From Candidatus Sulfotelmatobacter sp. (GTDB lineage Bacteria; Acidobacteriota; Terriglobia; Terriglobales; Acidobacteriaceae), in assembly GCA_025462865.1 (NCBI GenBank), contig JAOAPI010000051.1, positions 1-35,482 on the forward strand: 35,482 bases of DNA, in the 5' to 3' direction. Numbering within the stretch: the stretch's first letter is position 1; the number at the start of each line of letters is the position of its first letter. The notes under the pieces were generated by a model. It worked only from the letters and a program-made list of their open reading frames with translations. It had not been told where the DNA came from and ran no database searches. A program made the position numbers and the translations under genes. Positions 18,011 through 27,380 of this stretch are shown one piece after another.

Positions 18011-18038
18011 CTTATACGGCTTATAGCACTCTGATCAA
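18011..18038 (-). promoter_or_regulatory. Putative sigma70 promoter of the S53 peptidase gene
   Basis: On the minus strand TTGATC (18033-18038) is followed after 16 bases by TATAAG (18011-18016), 5 of 6 to the -10 consensus. It lies about 47 bp upstream of the peptidase ATG, a sensible leader length. Confidence 0.5.
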
Positions 18039-18121
18039 GTTTGCCAGAAAGAAGGTTGTATGGCGTTGAGAAAGTTTCAAACTCTGCAGGGACGTGGGAA
18101 GGCCGGCAATCGTAAGGTGGG

Positions 18122-18958
18122 TTACATTCCCAGCAGGTTGGGATGGAGTTTGGAGTATCCACGTTCCTCGGCCCAGAGACTGAGTGGGACCGAAACTAGT
18201 TCGTCAACCAGCGGTTCGGCGAGGCCGTTCTTGGTCAGATCGATTGACTTGATGTACGTGTGGCACGCATCGCAACACTCGACGCGGATATAGGGGAACG
18301 ACTCGGCGGTGTAGACCGGGAGTTTGGCATGGTCTTCCTGGCCGCAACCGGGACAGACGATCCGACGAAATTCCCATTCCGTAAGGCAGAAGCCGCAGAC
18401 CAGGCTGCGACGGCCTCCATCGCCCTGCGGGCGGAGGACGGCAAGCAAAGGCTTACGACTGCAGAAGGGACATAGAGGGTGAGTGTAGCCCTCGAGTTGC
18501 ACCTGAGCGCGCGAACGTGCAAGTTCCCCGTAGGGCTGCAGGAAGGCAAAAGCGAGAAATTCTTGAGGACTGGATGGCGGTTCGTCGGCACCCGACCAGC
18601 AAGAATTCAGGAGATTAGACCAATCGCCATCGGGTGCGCTTTTCAGATTCCCGGCAACTTGGGCGAGCAGCGAGGGCCCGTGCTGTTCAATAACTGCAAG
18701 GAATAATGGGAAGTTTGTAAGGACTTCCGGCAAGGTCAAAGGATTTGTAGCGCCGGCATCGTGTTGGCCAGGAACTGAGCGGAACGCCCGCTCGATAGCC
18801 GGCGAGAAGCCGGCGCCACGGCGTTCGAGGCTTTGGTGCAAGCCTTCTTGAAAGCGGGCTATGTGAATGTAAAAGCCCAGGATCTGCGCCGCAAAGGGAT
18901 GCTTACCAGCCAGATGTTCCGCGCGTCGGATGCGCTGCTGCCAGGGAGTATTGGCCAC
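18122..18958 (-). CDS. fdhE: Formate dehydrogenase accessory protein FdhE
   Basis: A 278-residue cytoplasmic protein needed to mature exported formate dehydrogenase; in E. coli FdhE binds the catalytic subunits and is a rubredoxin-like iron protein. Four CXXC pairs are visible in the C-terminal half: CPFC, CGFC, CPGC, and CDAC preceded by another Cys. The order and surrounding residues (HPLCPFCSRKPL, EWEFRRIVCPGC, HTYIKSIDL) are those of FdhE. The start is taken as GTG at 18958; no Shine-Dalgarno is evident. It is divergent from the dehydrogenase genes, with 167 bp between starts. Near residue 50 the segment RRGAGFSPAIE is encoded by a GCCGGC hairpin repeat also found in dnaE2. Confidence 0.93.
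   Translation of the reverse strand: MANTPWQQRIRRAEHLAGKHPFAAQILGFYIHIARFQEGLHQSLERRGAGFSPAIERAFRSVPGQHDAGATNPLTLPEVLTNFPLFLAVIEQHGPSLLAQVAGNLKSAPDGDWSNLLNSCWSGADEPPSSPQEFLAFAFLQPYGELARSRAQVQLEGYTHPLCPFCSRKPLLAVLRPQGDGGRRSLVCGFCLTEWEFRRIVCPGCGQEDHAKLPVYTAESFPYIRVECCDACHTYIKSIDLTKNGLAEPLVDELVSVPLSLWAEERGYSKLHPNLLGM
18793..18816. repeat. GCCGGC hairpin repeat inside fdhE
   Basis: GCCGGC at 18798-18803 and 18809-18814 flank a GAGAA loop. Read on the minus strand, the segment matches the plus strand at 30109-30132 inside dnaE2 in 21 of 24 positions by eye. It encodes GAGFSPAIE in frame, so it appears to be a dispersed palindrome tolerated in the protein. Confidence 0.6.
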
Positions 18959-19040
18959 CGGGCGATTATGGAGCTTTCAACTCAAATCATGCAACCGCAG
19001 GCTGTTGAGTCTCATCCCTGAAAATGAGCAGCTCTTCGGT

Positions 19041-19070
19041 TTGACTGTATCGCAGCGACGCGACTATAGT
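19041..19070 (+). promoter_or_regulatory. Sigma70-like promoter of the formate dehydrogenase operon
   Basis: TTGACT (19041-19046), an 18-base spacer and TATAGT (19065-19070): each hexamer matches 5 of 6 consensus bases. A T-run follows. It is 56 bp upstream of the fdoG ATG, in the region shared with divergent fdhE. Confidence 0.65.
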
Positions 19071-19125
19071 TTTTTTCATTGCGTCACAGTCTGGCCATGT
19101 GATCGAAGTAGTCGGAGGATGCGCA

Positions 19126-22100
19126 ATGGAACTCTCCCGCAGAAACTTCCTCAGAGGCGCGCTTGTTGGTGGAGCGGGTATCTCTCTCCTGGGTTTTGAT
19201 CTGACTCCCGCCGTAGCGCAGTTGAAGGAACTTAAAATTGCGCGCGCAACTGAGACACGATCGACGTGCCCTTACTGTTCCGTAAGCTGCGGCGTCCTCA
19301 TTTACACAATTGGCGACAAGGCCAAGAATGTGACTCCGCAGGTGATTCACGTTGAAGGCGATCCGGATCATCCCATCAATCGCGGTACCCTGTGTCCAAA
19401 GGGAGCGTCCCTCGAGCAGGACATTCTGAATCCTCGGCGGCTGCTCAAGCCGCAAGTGCGGCGACCTGGTTCGGATCATTGGGAAGACATTGCATGGACG
19501 CAAGCCATCGACGAAATCGCGCATCGGACCAAGAAGATCCGCGACGAAACCTTCATCGAGAAAGATCCGCAAGGCCGCACTGTGAACCGGTGCGAAAGTC
19601 TGGCGTGGATTGGCGGCTGTACCGACACAAACGAGTTCAACTATCTCGTCGTCAAGACCATGCGTGCCCTGGGCCTGACGTATATGGAAAACCAGGCCAG
19701 GGTTTGACACGGCCCCACGGTCTCAAGTTTGGGACCAACATTTGGACGCGGGGCGATGACGAATGGCTGGATCGACATCAAGAACACCGACATGATGTTG
19801 ATCATGGGCGGCAATCCCGCCGAGAACCATCCTTGCGGCTTCAAATGGGCCATTGAAGCTAAGCGCACCCGCAACGCGAAGATGATCGTGGTTGATCCGC
19901 GCTTTACGCGTACGGCGGCGACTTCCGATTTATTCTGTCAGATTCGCGCCGGAGCGGATATTGCTTTCCTCGGCGGCGTCGTCCGCTACGCGATCGAAAA
20001 CAACCGCATCGCGAAAGACTATCTCATCAACTACACAAATGCTGCCTTCATTGTGAAAGAAGGTTTCCAACTGCCTGAAGATGGTTTGTATTCGGGCTTT
20101 GACGCGGGAACCCAGACCTACGATAAATCCACATGGAATTATGAAGAGGGCGGAGACAAAAGCGGAGAAGCCGCAACCGCCGCGCCCGCACGCGGTCACA
20201 CCGGCGGCGCTACCGCAGCAAACGCCAACGCCGCTTCGACAGGTGGATCGGCCGCCTCACAGGGACAGCAGCCGGGCTCCGGTTCGGGTCCGGGTCTCAC
20301 CGGACAGGGTTATACGGGCATGGGCGCGGGCGGGGCCAAGGCCATGGAACCTACCAAATCTGCGCCGACGCTGCCGGGAAAGGTAGCTTATGACCTGACC
20401 TTGCAGCATCCGCGATGTGTCTTTCAATTGTTGAAGCAGCAGTATTCGCGCTACACGCCGGAGATGGTCGAGCGTATCACCGGCGTACCGAAAGATCAAT
20501 TTTTGAAGGCTGCAGACACATTCACTTCCGTCCGCAAAGACGGTGACATGAAGAAAGTTGGCACCATCATGTACGCGGTGGGGTGGACGCAGCACAGCTT
20601 CGGCACTCAGATCATTCGCACCGCAGCCATTCTGCAGTTAATGCTCGGCAACATCGGCCGAGCCGGAGGCGGCGTGAATGCGCTCCGCGGGCATTCCAAC
20701 ATTCAGGGCGCGACCGACATGGGTGGGGTGTTCGATATTTGGCCCGGTTATTTGAAGGCGCCAAATCCAACCGACACCGACCTGGCGACTTATCTGAAGA
20801 GGGTCACGCCCACGACATCCAAGCCGGAACATTGGGACTCGTTCAATTACTGGTCGAATACGCCGAAGTTCACCGTTTCGTTTTTGAAGGCGCTATACGG
20901 CGATGCGGCGACGAAAGAAAATGACTGGGCTTTCAATTACATGCCCAAAGTCGATCGTAATTATTCCTGGACGCAAATCTGGGACGCCATGTATCGGGGC
21001 AACGTCAAGGGCATGTTTGCCTTCGGCATGAACGGCGTCGCCATCGGGCCTGATTCGCAGAAAAATATCGATGCATTGAAGAAGGCCGAATTCCTGGTGG
21101 TTGGCGAGATTTATCCCGATGAAACGAGTGAATTTTGGAAGTCTCCCGGAGTCACGCCTGATGAAATGAAGACGATTAACACGACAGTGTACCGACTGCC
21201 CTGCGCGGGTTTTGCGGAAAAAGACGGATCGATGACCAACTCGGCGCGCTGGCTGCAGTGGAAGAATGTAGCTGTCCCGCCGCCGGGTGACTGCCGCTTG
21301 GATCAGGATATTGTGGCTCAGATTTTTCTCAAGGTGCGCGATCTCTACCAGTCGGAAGGCGGCAAGTTCCCGGATCCGATTCTAAAACTTACTTGGGCCT
21401 ACACCAACACGCTGCATCCCGCTCTCGGCGATTTGGCCAAGGAATTAAACGGCAAGGCGTTGGCGGATCTGACCGATCCCAAAACCCAGATCACGATCAA
21501 GAGAGGCCAGCAGTTGCCAGGATTCGCCTGGCTAAAGGATGACGGCACAACTTCCTGCGGCAACTGGATTTATTCCGGCTGTTGGACCGAGGCCGGAAAC
21601 CAGATGATCCGTCGGGGTACCGAAGATCCCGCAGGTCAAGGCATTTACCAGAACTGGGCTTGGTCGTGGCCGGCGAATCGTCGCGTTTTGTACAACCGCG
21701 CATCGTGCGATCCTTCCGGCAAACCATGGGACCCCACGCGGAAGCAGGTCTGGTGGAACGAGTCGGCGCAACTCTGGCAGGGAAACGACATTCCTGACTT
21801 CAAGCCCGATTCAAACCCTAAGGATCACATGGGCCCTTTCATCATGAACCCCGAGGGCGTAGGCAGGATATTCGGCCCGCTGGCCGCTTTCGCCGATGGA
21901 CCTTTCCCTGAGCACTACGAACCCATCGAAAGTCCGGTGCAGAACCCGCTGCATCCGAACCAGTCTAATAATCCGGTCGTGAAGAAATTCAAGACTGCTG
22001 CTGATAAATACGCTACACCCGGCGACGGGTTCAATATTATCTGCACGACGTACCGCATGGTCGAGCACTATCACTACTGGACGAAAAATAATCCGATGAA

Positions 22101-22431
22101 CGTGCAACTTGTTCCCGAGGCGTTTGTCGAGATTCCTGTGGAATTGGCACAAGAATTGGGAATCAAGGGTAATGACAAAGTGAAAGTCACCAGCGCGCGC
22201 AGCTTTTATATCGCGAAGGCATTTGTGACGAAGCGCATTCGGCCAATGACGATTGATGGCAAGAAGGTTTACCAGATTGGAATTCCGATCCATCAGGGCT
22301 ATCGCGGCATTCAGGAAGATGCCGACCGGAACGCAAGAACGATAGCGAACCGTCTTTCGCCGACGGTGACGGATCCAAACGCATACACGCCGGAATTTAA
22401 GGGCTTTTTGGTGAAGTTAGAAAAGGCGTAA
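19126..22431 (+). CDS. fdoG: Formate dehydrogenase-N/O alpha subunit, selenoprotein
   Basis: Catalytic subunit oxidising formate to CO2 at a Mo/W bis-MGD centre, with one 4Fe-4S cluster, on the outer face of the membrane. The gene must be read through an in-frame TGA at 19705-19707: the sequence NQARV-stop-HGPTVSSLGPTFGRGAMTNGW is the known selenocysteine context, giving Sec194 (196 in E. coli FdnG). Without read-through it would appear as two ORFs. A Tat signal (SRRNFLRG) starts the protein, and CPYCSVSCGV plus GTLCPKG bind the Fe-S cluster. The ATG at 19126 has GGAGG 7 bases upstream. Total 1101 residues, about 85 longer than E. coli FdoG, mostly from a Gly/Ala/Ser-rich insert at about 342-413. 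fdoG rather than fdnG is chosen by convention only; the two types cannot be separated here. Confidence 0.96.
19708..19736 (+). promoter_or_regulatory. SECIS-like element directly after the Sec codon
   Basis: GGTCTC (19719-19724) pairs with GGGACC (19731-19736), five Watson-Crick pairs and one G-U, around a 6-base loop AAGTTT. The stem begins 11 bases after the UGA, the spacing required for the bacterial SelB-binding hairpin. The element is inside the coding sequence, as in E. coli fdhF and fdnG. Confidence 0.75.
20149..20370 (+). other. Low-complexity insert coding region within fdoG
   Basis: It encodes about 72 residues rich in Gly, Ala, Ser, Thr and Gln between TYDKSTWNYE and DLTLQHPRC. 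As I recall them, other FDH-N alpha subunits have only a short link here. The insert is free of Cys and hydrophobic runs and is probably a flexible surface loop. Confidence 0.7.
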
Positions 22432-22439
22432 ACAAGCGG

Positions 22440-22501
22440 CTAGCTTCTAGCTGCTTGCGCCTGGCCAAACAGGGACGCAGTAGCTAGCCGCTAGAAGCTA
22501 G
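22440..22501. repeat. Inverted heptad repeat between fdoG and fdoH
   Basis: CTAGCTTCTAGC (22440-22451) and GCTAGAAGCTAG (22490-22501) are perfect 12-bp inverted arms, 38 bases apart. Within the arms CTAGNNN units repeat every 7 bases (CTAGCCG, CTAGAAG, CTAGAAG). The right arm ends 12 bases before the fdoH ATG and supplies the only purine run (AGAAG) near it. Confidence 0.75.
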
Positions 22502-22513
22502 AAGCTTAATTTT

Positions 22514-23401
22514 ATGAGTCAGTCGACATTGGCAATTCGCAGAATTTCTGCCCACGCGGGCGCCGCTCCGGGCGAGAACGTCGAACGTGACGAACTTGTC
22601 TGCAAACTGATCGACACGACGACCTGCATTGGTTGCAAAGCTTGTGAAGTCGCGTGCCTCGAATGGAACGGGTATACGTTCACCGAGACCGTGTTCGACA
22701 ACAGTTACCAGACCATGCCGGAGACGACGTGGAACTACTGGAACCTGATCAAGTTTAACGAGCACGAGCGCGAGGACGGCAGCATCACGCTTCTGATGCG
22801 CAAAGACCAGTGCATGCATTGCGCCGATCCCGGCTGTCTGGCCGCCTGTCCCGCCGATGGCGCAATCGTTCAATATACGAACGGCATTGTCGATTTCCAG
22901 CAGCAGAATTGTATTGGCTGCGGATATTGCGTCAGCGGCTGTCCCTTCGACATTCCCAAATTCAATCCCACCACGAAGAAGATGTTCAAGTGCACGCTAT
23001 GCGTCGACCGAGTGAGTGAGGGATTGGAACCGGCGTGCATTAAGTCCTGTCCCACCGGCTGCCTTCACTTCGGCACGAAAGACGACATGAAAGACTTGGC
23101 GGAAACTCGCGCCAAGCAACTTCGTGAGAACTACGGGATTGAGAAAGCCGGCGTGTACGATCCGGCTGGCGTCAACGGAACAGGCGTGATCTATGTGCTG
23201 CACGACATTACCAATCCTGAGGCGTACGGAGGATTGCCGAAAAACCCGCACGTTCCCTGGGTGGTCCGCATTTGGAAAGGTCCGGCGAAGTGGATCGGGA
23301 ATCTGGCCATGCTGGGCGGACTTCTGGGTGTGACGCTGCACTATTTACGCTACGGTCCGAAGGAAATTGATGCGGAGAAACATGAGGGAGAAAAGCCATG
23401 A
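22514..23401 (+). CDS. fdoH: Formate dehydrogenase beta subunit, four 4Fe-4S clusters
   Basis: Electron-transfer subunit of 295 residues. The ferredoxin-type Cys clusters are all present: CIGCKACEVAC, CMHCADPGCLAACP, CIGCGYCVSGCP, and CTLCVDR with CIKSCPTG. These form a wire from the alpha subunit to the heme of the gamma subunit. A single hydrophobic segment near the C-terminus (WIGNLAMLGGLLGVTLHYL, about 258-276) is the membrane anchor seen in FdnH/FdoH. It has no signal of its own, as expected for a protein exported with the Tat-tagged alpha subunit. It lies 82 bp after fdoG across an inverted repeat and overlaps fdoI by ATGA. The ribosome site is weak and falls in the repeat arm. Confidence 0.96.
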   Translation: MSQSTLAIRRISAHAGAAPGENVERDELVCKLIDTTTCIGCKACEVACLEWNGYTFTETVFDNSYQTMPETTWNYWNLIKFNEHEREDGSITLLMRKDQCMHCADPGCLAACPADGAIVQYTNGIVDFQQQNCIGCGYCVSGCPFDIPKFNPTTKKMFKCTLCVDRVSEGLEPACIKSCPTGCLHFGTKDDMKDLAETRAKQLRENYGIEKAGVYDPAGVNGTGVIYVLHDITNPEAYGGLPKNPHVPWVVRIWKGPAKWIGNLAMLGGLLGVTLHYLRYGPKEIDAEKHEGEKP

Positions 23402-24087
23402 GCACAACGCATGTTATTTCCTCCCGGCGACCGGTTGGCGAAAGCGGAGGCCGCATCGTCCGTTACACGCTCAGCGAGCGCGTTCATCACTGGCTTGGAG
23501 CGCTGTTCTACATTTATTGCCTGATCACCGGCTTGGCTTTCTGGTCGCCGTACATGTACTGGCTTGCGGCAATAGTCGGCGGCGGACCGACCGCGCGCTT
23601 CTGGCATCCCTGGTTTGGCCTCGCATTCACTGTTTCGATGGTCTGGATGTACAAAATGTGGGATCGAGACATGCGGATTACCGAACCGGACAGGCGCTGG
23701 TCGAAGGCGATGGAGTATTACGTCAAGAATGAAGACGAGAAACTGCCGCCTGTCGGCCGCTTCAACTACGGACAGAAATTATTTTTTTGGCTGATGCTTT
23801 ATGGAGTGATCCTGCTGGTCATTTCCGGCCTCGGCCTGTGGTTCGTTGAAAGCATTCCCTGGAGCCTGCGTTGGCTGCGTTATATCGCAGTCACGGTGCA
23901 TGTAATCGCGGCGCTGGCGACCATCGGTGGCTTCATTATTCATGTTTACATGAGCACGGCGATGGTGCGGGGCGGATTCGCTGCAATGGTACGGGGGGAG
24001 GTTTCGGCAATCTGGGCGAAAACCCACCACCGGCTCTGGTACGAGCAGGTCACCAAAGACACCAGGGATTCAGCTCAGGGACGATAG
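23398..24087 (+). CDS. fdoI: Formate dehydrogenase gamma subunit, cytochrome b556
   Basis: Membrane subunit of 229 residues with four hydrophobic segments (about 35-55, 70-88, 123-145, 162-185). Candidate axial heme b ligands are the His residues in ERVHHWLGALFY, RFWHPWFGL, and VHVIAALATIGGFIIHVYM. It moves electrons from the beta subunit to menaquinone. The start overlaps the fdoH stop (ATGA). It ends 19 bp before the convergent Asp-box protein gene with no terminator hairpin in between. Length matches E. coli FdnI/FdoI (about 215) with a short extra N-terminal piece. Confidence 0.94.
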   Translation: MSTTHVISSRRPVGESGGRIVRYTLSERVHHWLGALFYIYCLITGLAFWSPYMYWLAAIVGGGPTARFWHPWFGLAFTVSMVWMYKMWDRDMRITEPDRRWSKAMEYYVKNEDEKLPPVGRFNYGQKLFFWLMLYGVILLVISGLGLWFVESIPWSLRWLRYIAVTVHVIAALATIGGFIIHVYMSTAMVRGGFAAMVRGEVSAIWAKTHHRLWYEQVTKDTRDSAQGR

Positions 24088-24106
24088 CGGGAGGAACTCG
24101 TCCACG

Positions 24107-27100
24107 CTAATCCCTCTCCCAGGCGTACGCGTCTGTCCTCCGCATTCCGGCTCCGGCAGCGACCGCCGACTCTGCCTTCCTTTTTTGCCAATCGCCTTCG
24201 GCCAGCACTGGGATCGGTTGCAGTTTTTTCTTTTTCAGCCCGGCATTGATTCCGGGAAGATCTTTCTGCGAGAGTTTCTGGAAGTCGTCAATCACATCTT
24301 GCAATTCATGTCCCAACGATTCGGTCCGGGCCACCTGGTAATCGGTAGGCTTGCCGTCGTAGCCCGTCACCGCAGCGTAGAGTTGCCCCAGCAGTTCGCG
24401 GATGCGTTCTTCTCCGGTAATCATGCCGCCTTCCTTCGTGGCTACGATCTTCGAGCGCAACGCGTCACAGTCCGCGGCGAGCTTCTGCAGTTGCTTTCGA
24501 AGTGGATCCTTTTCGGATAGCTTCGCGGCTCTCGCGTTGGCTGCGTCTCGCACGCCCTCGATCGCCTCCACTCCGTACGTCATATGCTCAAGCAGTTTGT
24601 ACACTTTCATTGAAAGCTCAAACTGAGCTTTGCGCTCGTCCAGCGAATACTTCGCCCGCGGATCGATCGCCACTTTCAATTCCTCGCTGTAGGTTTGATC
24701 GCCCTTGGTCAGCTTCACAGTGTAAGTACCCGGCAACACGCGCGGTCCCTGCGCCGCCTCAAACAGCGCCGAAGCTGCCGGGGCTACCGCCGGTGGTTTC
24801 ACTCGCATTCCCCATCCTGAGCGATTCAGTCCGCGATGTTTGCCACCCGAGACAGTGTCCACTAGTTTGCCTTCTTGATCGAAGATTTCGATCTTCAAAT
24901 CGCCGAAGATGTGCCGCCCTTTCTGGTAATACGTGATTTGCGCGTCGGCTGGGCGATTGCGGCCCTTGAAAGTCTCGTCGCCTTCCGGCCAACCACCATC
25001 CACGTCGAAGTACTGGATTGCTGGGCGGGCCGGAATCAACATCGCTTGCTTCGTCATCACTTCCGGCGTTAGCGCGCGCAACGGTGAAATATCATCCACG
25101 ATCCAGATCCCGCGCCCGTGTGTCGCCAACACCAGGTCCGACTCCCGCGCCTGAAGCACGAGATCGTCCACAGGCGCTGCTGGAAAATCCGATCCCCTGT
25201 ATTGCGCCCAGTGCTGTCCACCGTCCACCGAAATCCATAGGCCGAATTCCGTGCCCAGGAAAAGCAGGTTAGGGTTGACCGTGTCTTCTTTGATCACATG
25301 AGCGAATCCCCGTACGCCGCTTTCCTGCGCGGGCAGCGCCGTCCACGTCTTGCCGTAGTCCGAAGTTTTGAAAACATATGGCTTCATATCGCCAAACGTA
25401 TGGCGATCAAATGTGGCGTATGCCGAGGCTTCGTCGAAGCGGCTGGCGTCTATCGTGGAGACCCATGAATTCTTGCCTAAGCCTGTAATATTTCCCACCA
25501 CATTCGTCCAGCTTTTCCCGTCATCGCGCGTGAGTTGCACATTGCCGTCATCGGTGCCCACCCAGATAATCTGGCCGTTCTTCGGCGACTCCGAAATTGA
25601 ATAAATCGTGGTGTGCATTTCCGCCGAAGAGTTATCGATGGTCACTCCACCGGATTCTTCTTGCTTTTGCTTTTCAGGATCGTTCGTTGTCAGGTCGGGA
25701 GAAATTCGATCCCATGATTGGCCGTGATCGCGCGAGCGGAACAGAAACTGGGCTCCAATATAAAGCGTTCCTTTTTCATTCGGACTCATATGGATCGGAG
25801 TGTTCCAATTGAATCGAAGTTTCTTCTCCCCGTAATTCGGCCAGGGTTTCAAGCCACGCGTTTCATGCGTGTAGCGATTTACTCTGCCAATTTCTCCGCC
25901 CTGCGCCTCGGCGTAAATGTACGCGGGGTCCGAAGTATCTTCGAACATCCAGAAACCGTCGCCGCCGTACATATTTTCCCAGCGCGCGTTCGTTACTCCG
26001 CCCGCATAGGAGGAATCGGCAACCCACGAACTGTTGTCCTGGAGGCCGCCGTAAACGCGATAGGGATCTGCATTGTCGGTGCTGACGTGATAAAACTGCG
26101 ACACCGGCAGATTCATCTGATGCTTCCAGCGATTGCCGCCGTCCTCGCTGCGCCACAAGCCGCCGTCGTCGCCGGCAATCACAATATTTGGATTCTTGGG
26201 ATTGATCCAGACGTCATGGAAATCCCCGTGGTCACTGCCCGAGACCACATTGAAAGTCTTTCCACCATCGTTACTGAGAAGAAGAATTAGATCGGGTTTG
26301 AAAACTTTGTTTTCATCTTTTGGATCGACGATGAGGTTACCGAAATAAAATGGACGCCACACCATGTAGTTGCTGGCATCGAGCTTTGTCCACGTCGCAC
26401 CGCCGTCGTCAGAGCGATACAGTCCTCTCCCTTTTTCTGCTTCAATGTTGGCATACACCATCTGGGGCTTTGAAGGCGCCACTTGCACCGCGATGCGGCC
26501 ATAGGGTTTCGGCGGCAGGCCTTTTGCGTTGGCTTCGCTGATTTCGCTCCAGTGCGCGCCGTTGTCCGTCGATTTGAACAGGCCACTGCCCGGACCGCCT
26601 GAGCGGAACGTCCAACCTTGGCGCCGGAAGTCCCACATTGCCGCGTAAATCGTCTTCGGTTCCTGCTTGCTGCGGGCAATCATGGCGCAGCCGCTTGAAC
26701 CATTCGCGCCCGCCAGAACCTTCTTCCAATTCTTTCCGCCATCGTTGGTCTGATAGACTCCGCGCTCGTCGTTGTCATCCCACAGATGGCCGAGGGCGCA
26801 GACTAGGACATCATTGGTATCGCTGGGATTCACCAGAATTTTGGCGATATGCTCGCTGTCCTTGAGGCCAACATTGGCCCAGTTCTCCCCGCCGTCCGTG
26901 GATTTGTATAAGCCATCTCCTACCGACACGCTGTTTCGCGTCCAGGCCTCGCCGGTTCCCACCCACACGGTTTTCGAGTTCGATGGATCAATCGCCACCG
27001 CGCCGATTGATTGCACGTCTTCGCGATCAAATACCGGCTTGTATGTGGTGCCGCCGTTCACCGACTTCCATACTCCGCCACTGGCAGCTCCGATAAATAC

Positions 27101-27307
27101 AGTGATGCGCCCGTCTTCCTCCACTGCATCGACGGCAGCAATGCGCCCGCTCATTGTCGCCGAGCCAATGTTGCGCGCCGGCAATCCCGAAACGGTTGCC
27201 GCATCGTACCGGTATGGCGCTTGTGCTGGGGCCTGCATCGATGCGCACAGTAAAACCCCGGCGAACAACCCATTCACTCCCCAAGAATTTCGAGCGGATG
27301 CGTTCAT
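24107..27307 (-). CDS. Large secreted Asp-box (BNR/sortilin-like) propeller protein
   Basis: A 1066-residue protein with a signal peptide (residues about 10-30, ending APAQA). At least eleven Asp-box turns of the S-x-D-x-G-x-x-W type are visible, such as STDGGENW, TNDGGKNW, SDDGGATW, SEDGGNRW, SRDHGQSW and TSDYGKTW, spread over residues 75-740. This indicates one or two large beta-propellers of the VPS10/sortilin-like class. Residues about 760-900 look like an Ig/FlgD-like domain (DLKIEIFDQEGKLV, GTYTVKL), and 900-1040 is helical. Such proteins are frequent in Acidobacteriota and usually annotated as glycosyl hydrolase; no catalytic residues can be assigned, so binding or scaffold is as likely. 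AAGGA precedes the ATG. It lies 73 bp downstream of the LolA-like gene. Confidence 0.88.
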   Translation of the reverse strand: MNASARNSWGVNGLFAGVLLCASMQAPAQAPYRYDAATVSGLPARNIGSATMSGRIAAVDAVEEDGRITVFIGAASGGVWKSVNGGTTYKPVFDREDVQSIGAVAIDPSNSKTVWVGTGEAWTRNSVSVGDGLYKSTDGGENWANVGLKDSEHIAKILVNPSDTNDVLVCALGHLWDDNDERGVYQTNDGGKNWKKVLAGANGSSGCAMIARSKQEPKTIYAAMWDFRRQGWTFRSGGPGSGLFKSTDNGAHWSEISEANAKGLPPKPYGRIAVQVAPSKPQMVYANIEAEKGRGLYRSDDGGATWTKLDASNYMVWRPFYFGNLIVDPKDENKVFKPDLILLLSNDGGKTFNVVSGSDHGDFHDVWINPKNPNIVIAGDDGGLWRSEDGGNRWKHQMNLPVSQFYHVSTDNADPYRVYGGLQDNSSWVADSSYAGGVTNARWENMYGGDGFWMFEDTSDPAYIYAEAQGGEIGRVNRYTHETRGLKPWPNYGEKKLRFNWNTPIHMSPNEKGTLYIGAQFLFRSRDHGQSWDRISPDLTTNDPEKQKQEESGGVTIDNSSAEMHTTIYSISESPKNGQIIWVGTDDGNVQLTRDDGKSWTNVVGNITGLGKNSWVSTIDASRFDEASAYATFDRHTFGDMKPYVFKTSDYGKTWTALPAQESGVRGFAHVIKEDTVNPNLLFLGTEFGLWISVDGGQHWAQYRGSDFPAAPVDDLVLQARESDLVLATHGRGIWIVDDISPLRALTPEVMTKQAMLIPARPAIQYFDVDGGWPEGDETFKGRNRPADAQITYYQKGRHIFGDLKIEIFDQEGKLVDTVSGGKHRGLNRSGWGMRVKPPAVAPAASALFEAAQGPRVLPGTYTVKLTKGDQTYSEELKVAIDPRAKYSLDERKAQFELSMKVYKLLEHMTYGVEAIEGVRDAANARAAKLSEKDPLRKQLQKLAADCDALRSKIVATKEGGMITGEERIRELLGQLYAAVTGYDGKPTDYQVARTESLGHELQDVIDDFQKLSQKDLPGINAGLKKKKLQPIPVLAEGDWQKRKAESAVAAGAGMRRTDAYAWERD

Positions 27308-27380
27308 GTTTACGAGTCCTTTTCAGACAAATAGTTTTTCGTTATCGTCTTCATCTTGAAAGAGATTTGAACCGAGCGAA

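Noticed and set aside
19705..19707. In-frame stop as a frameshift or pseudogene of the formate dehydrogenase
   Set aside because: The stop is at the known Sec position, the flanking sequence is intact in the same frame and a SECIS-like stem follows.
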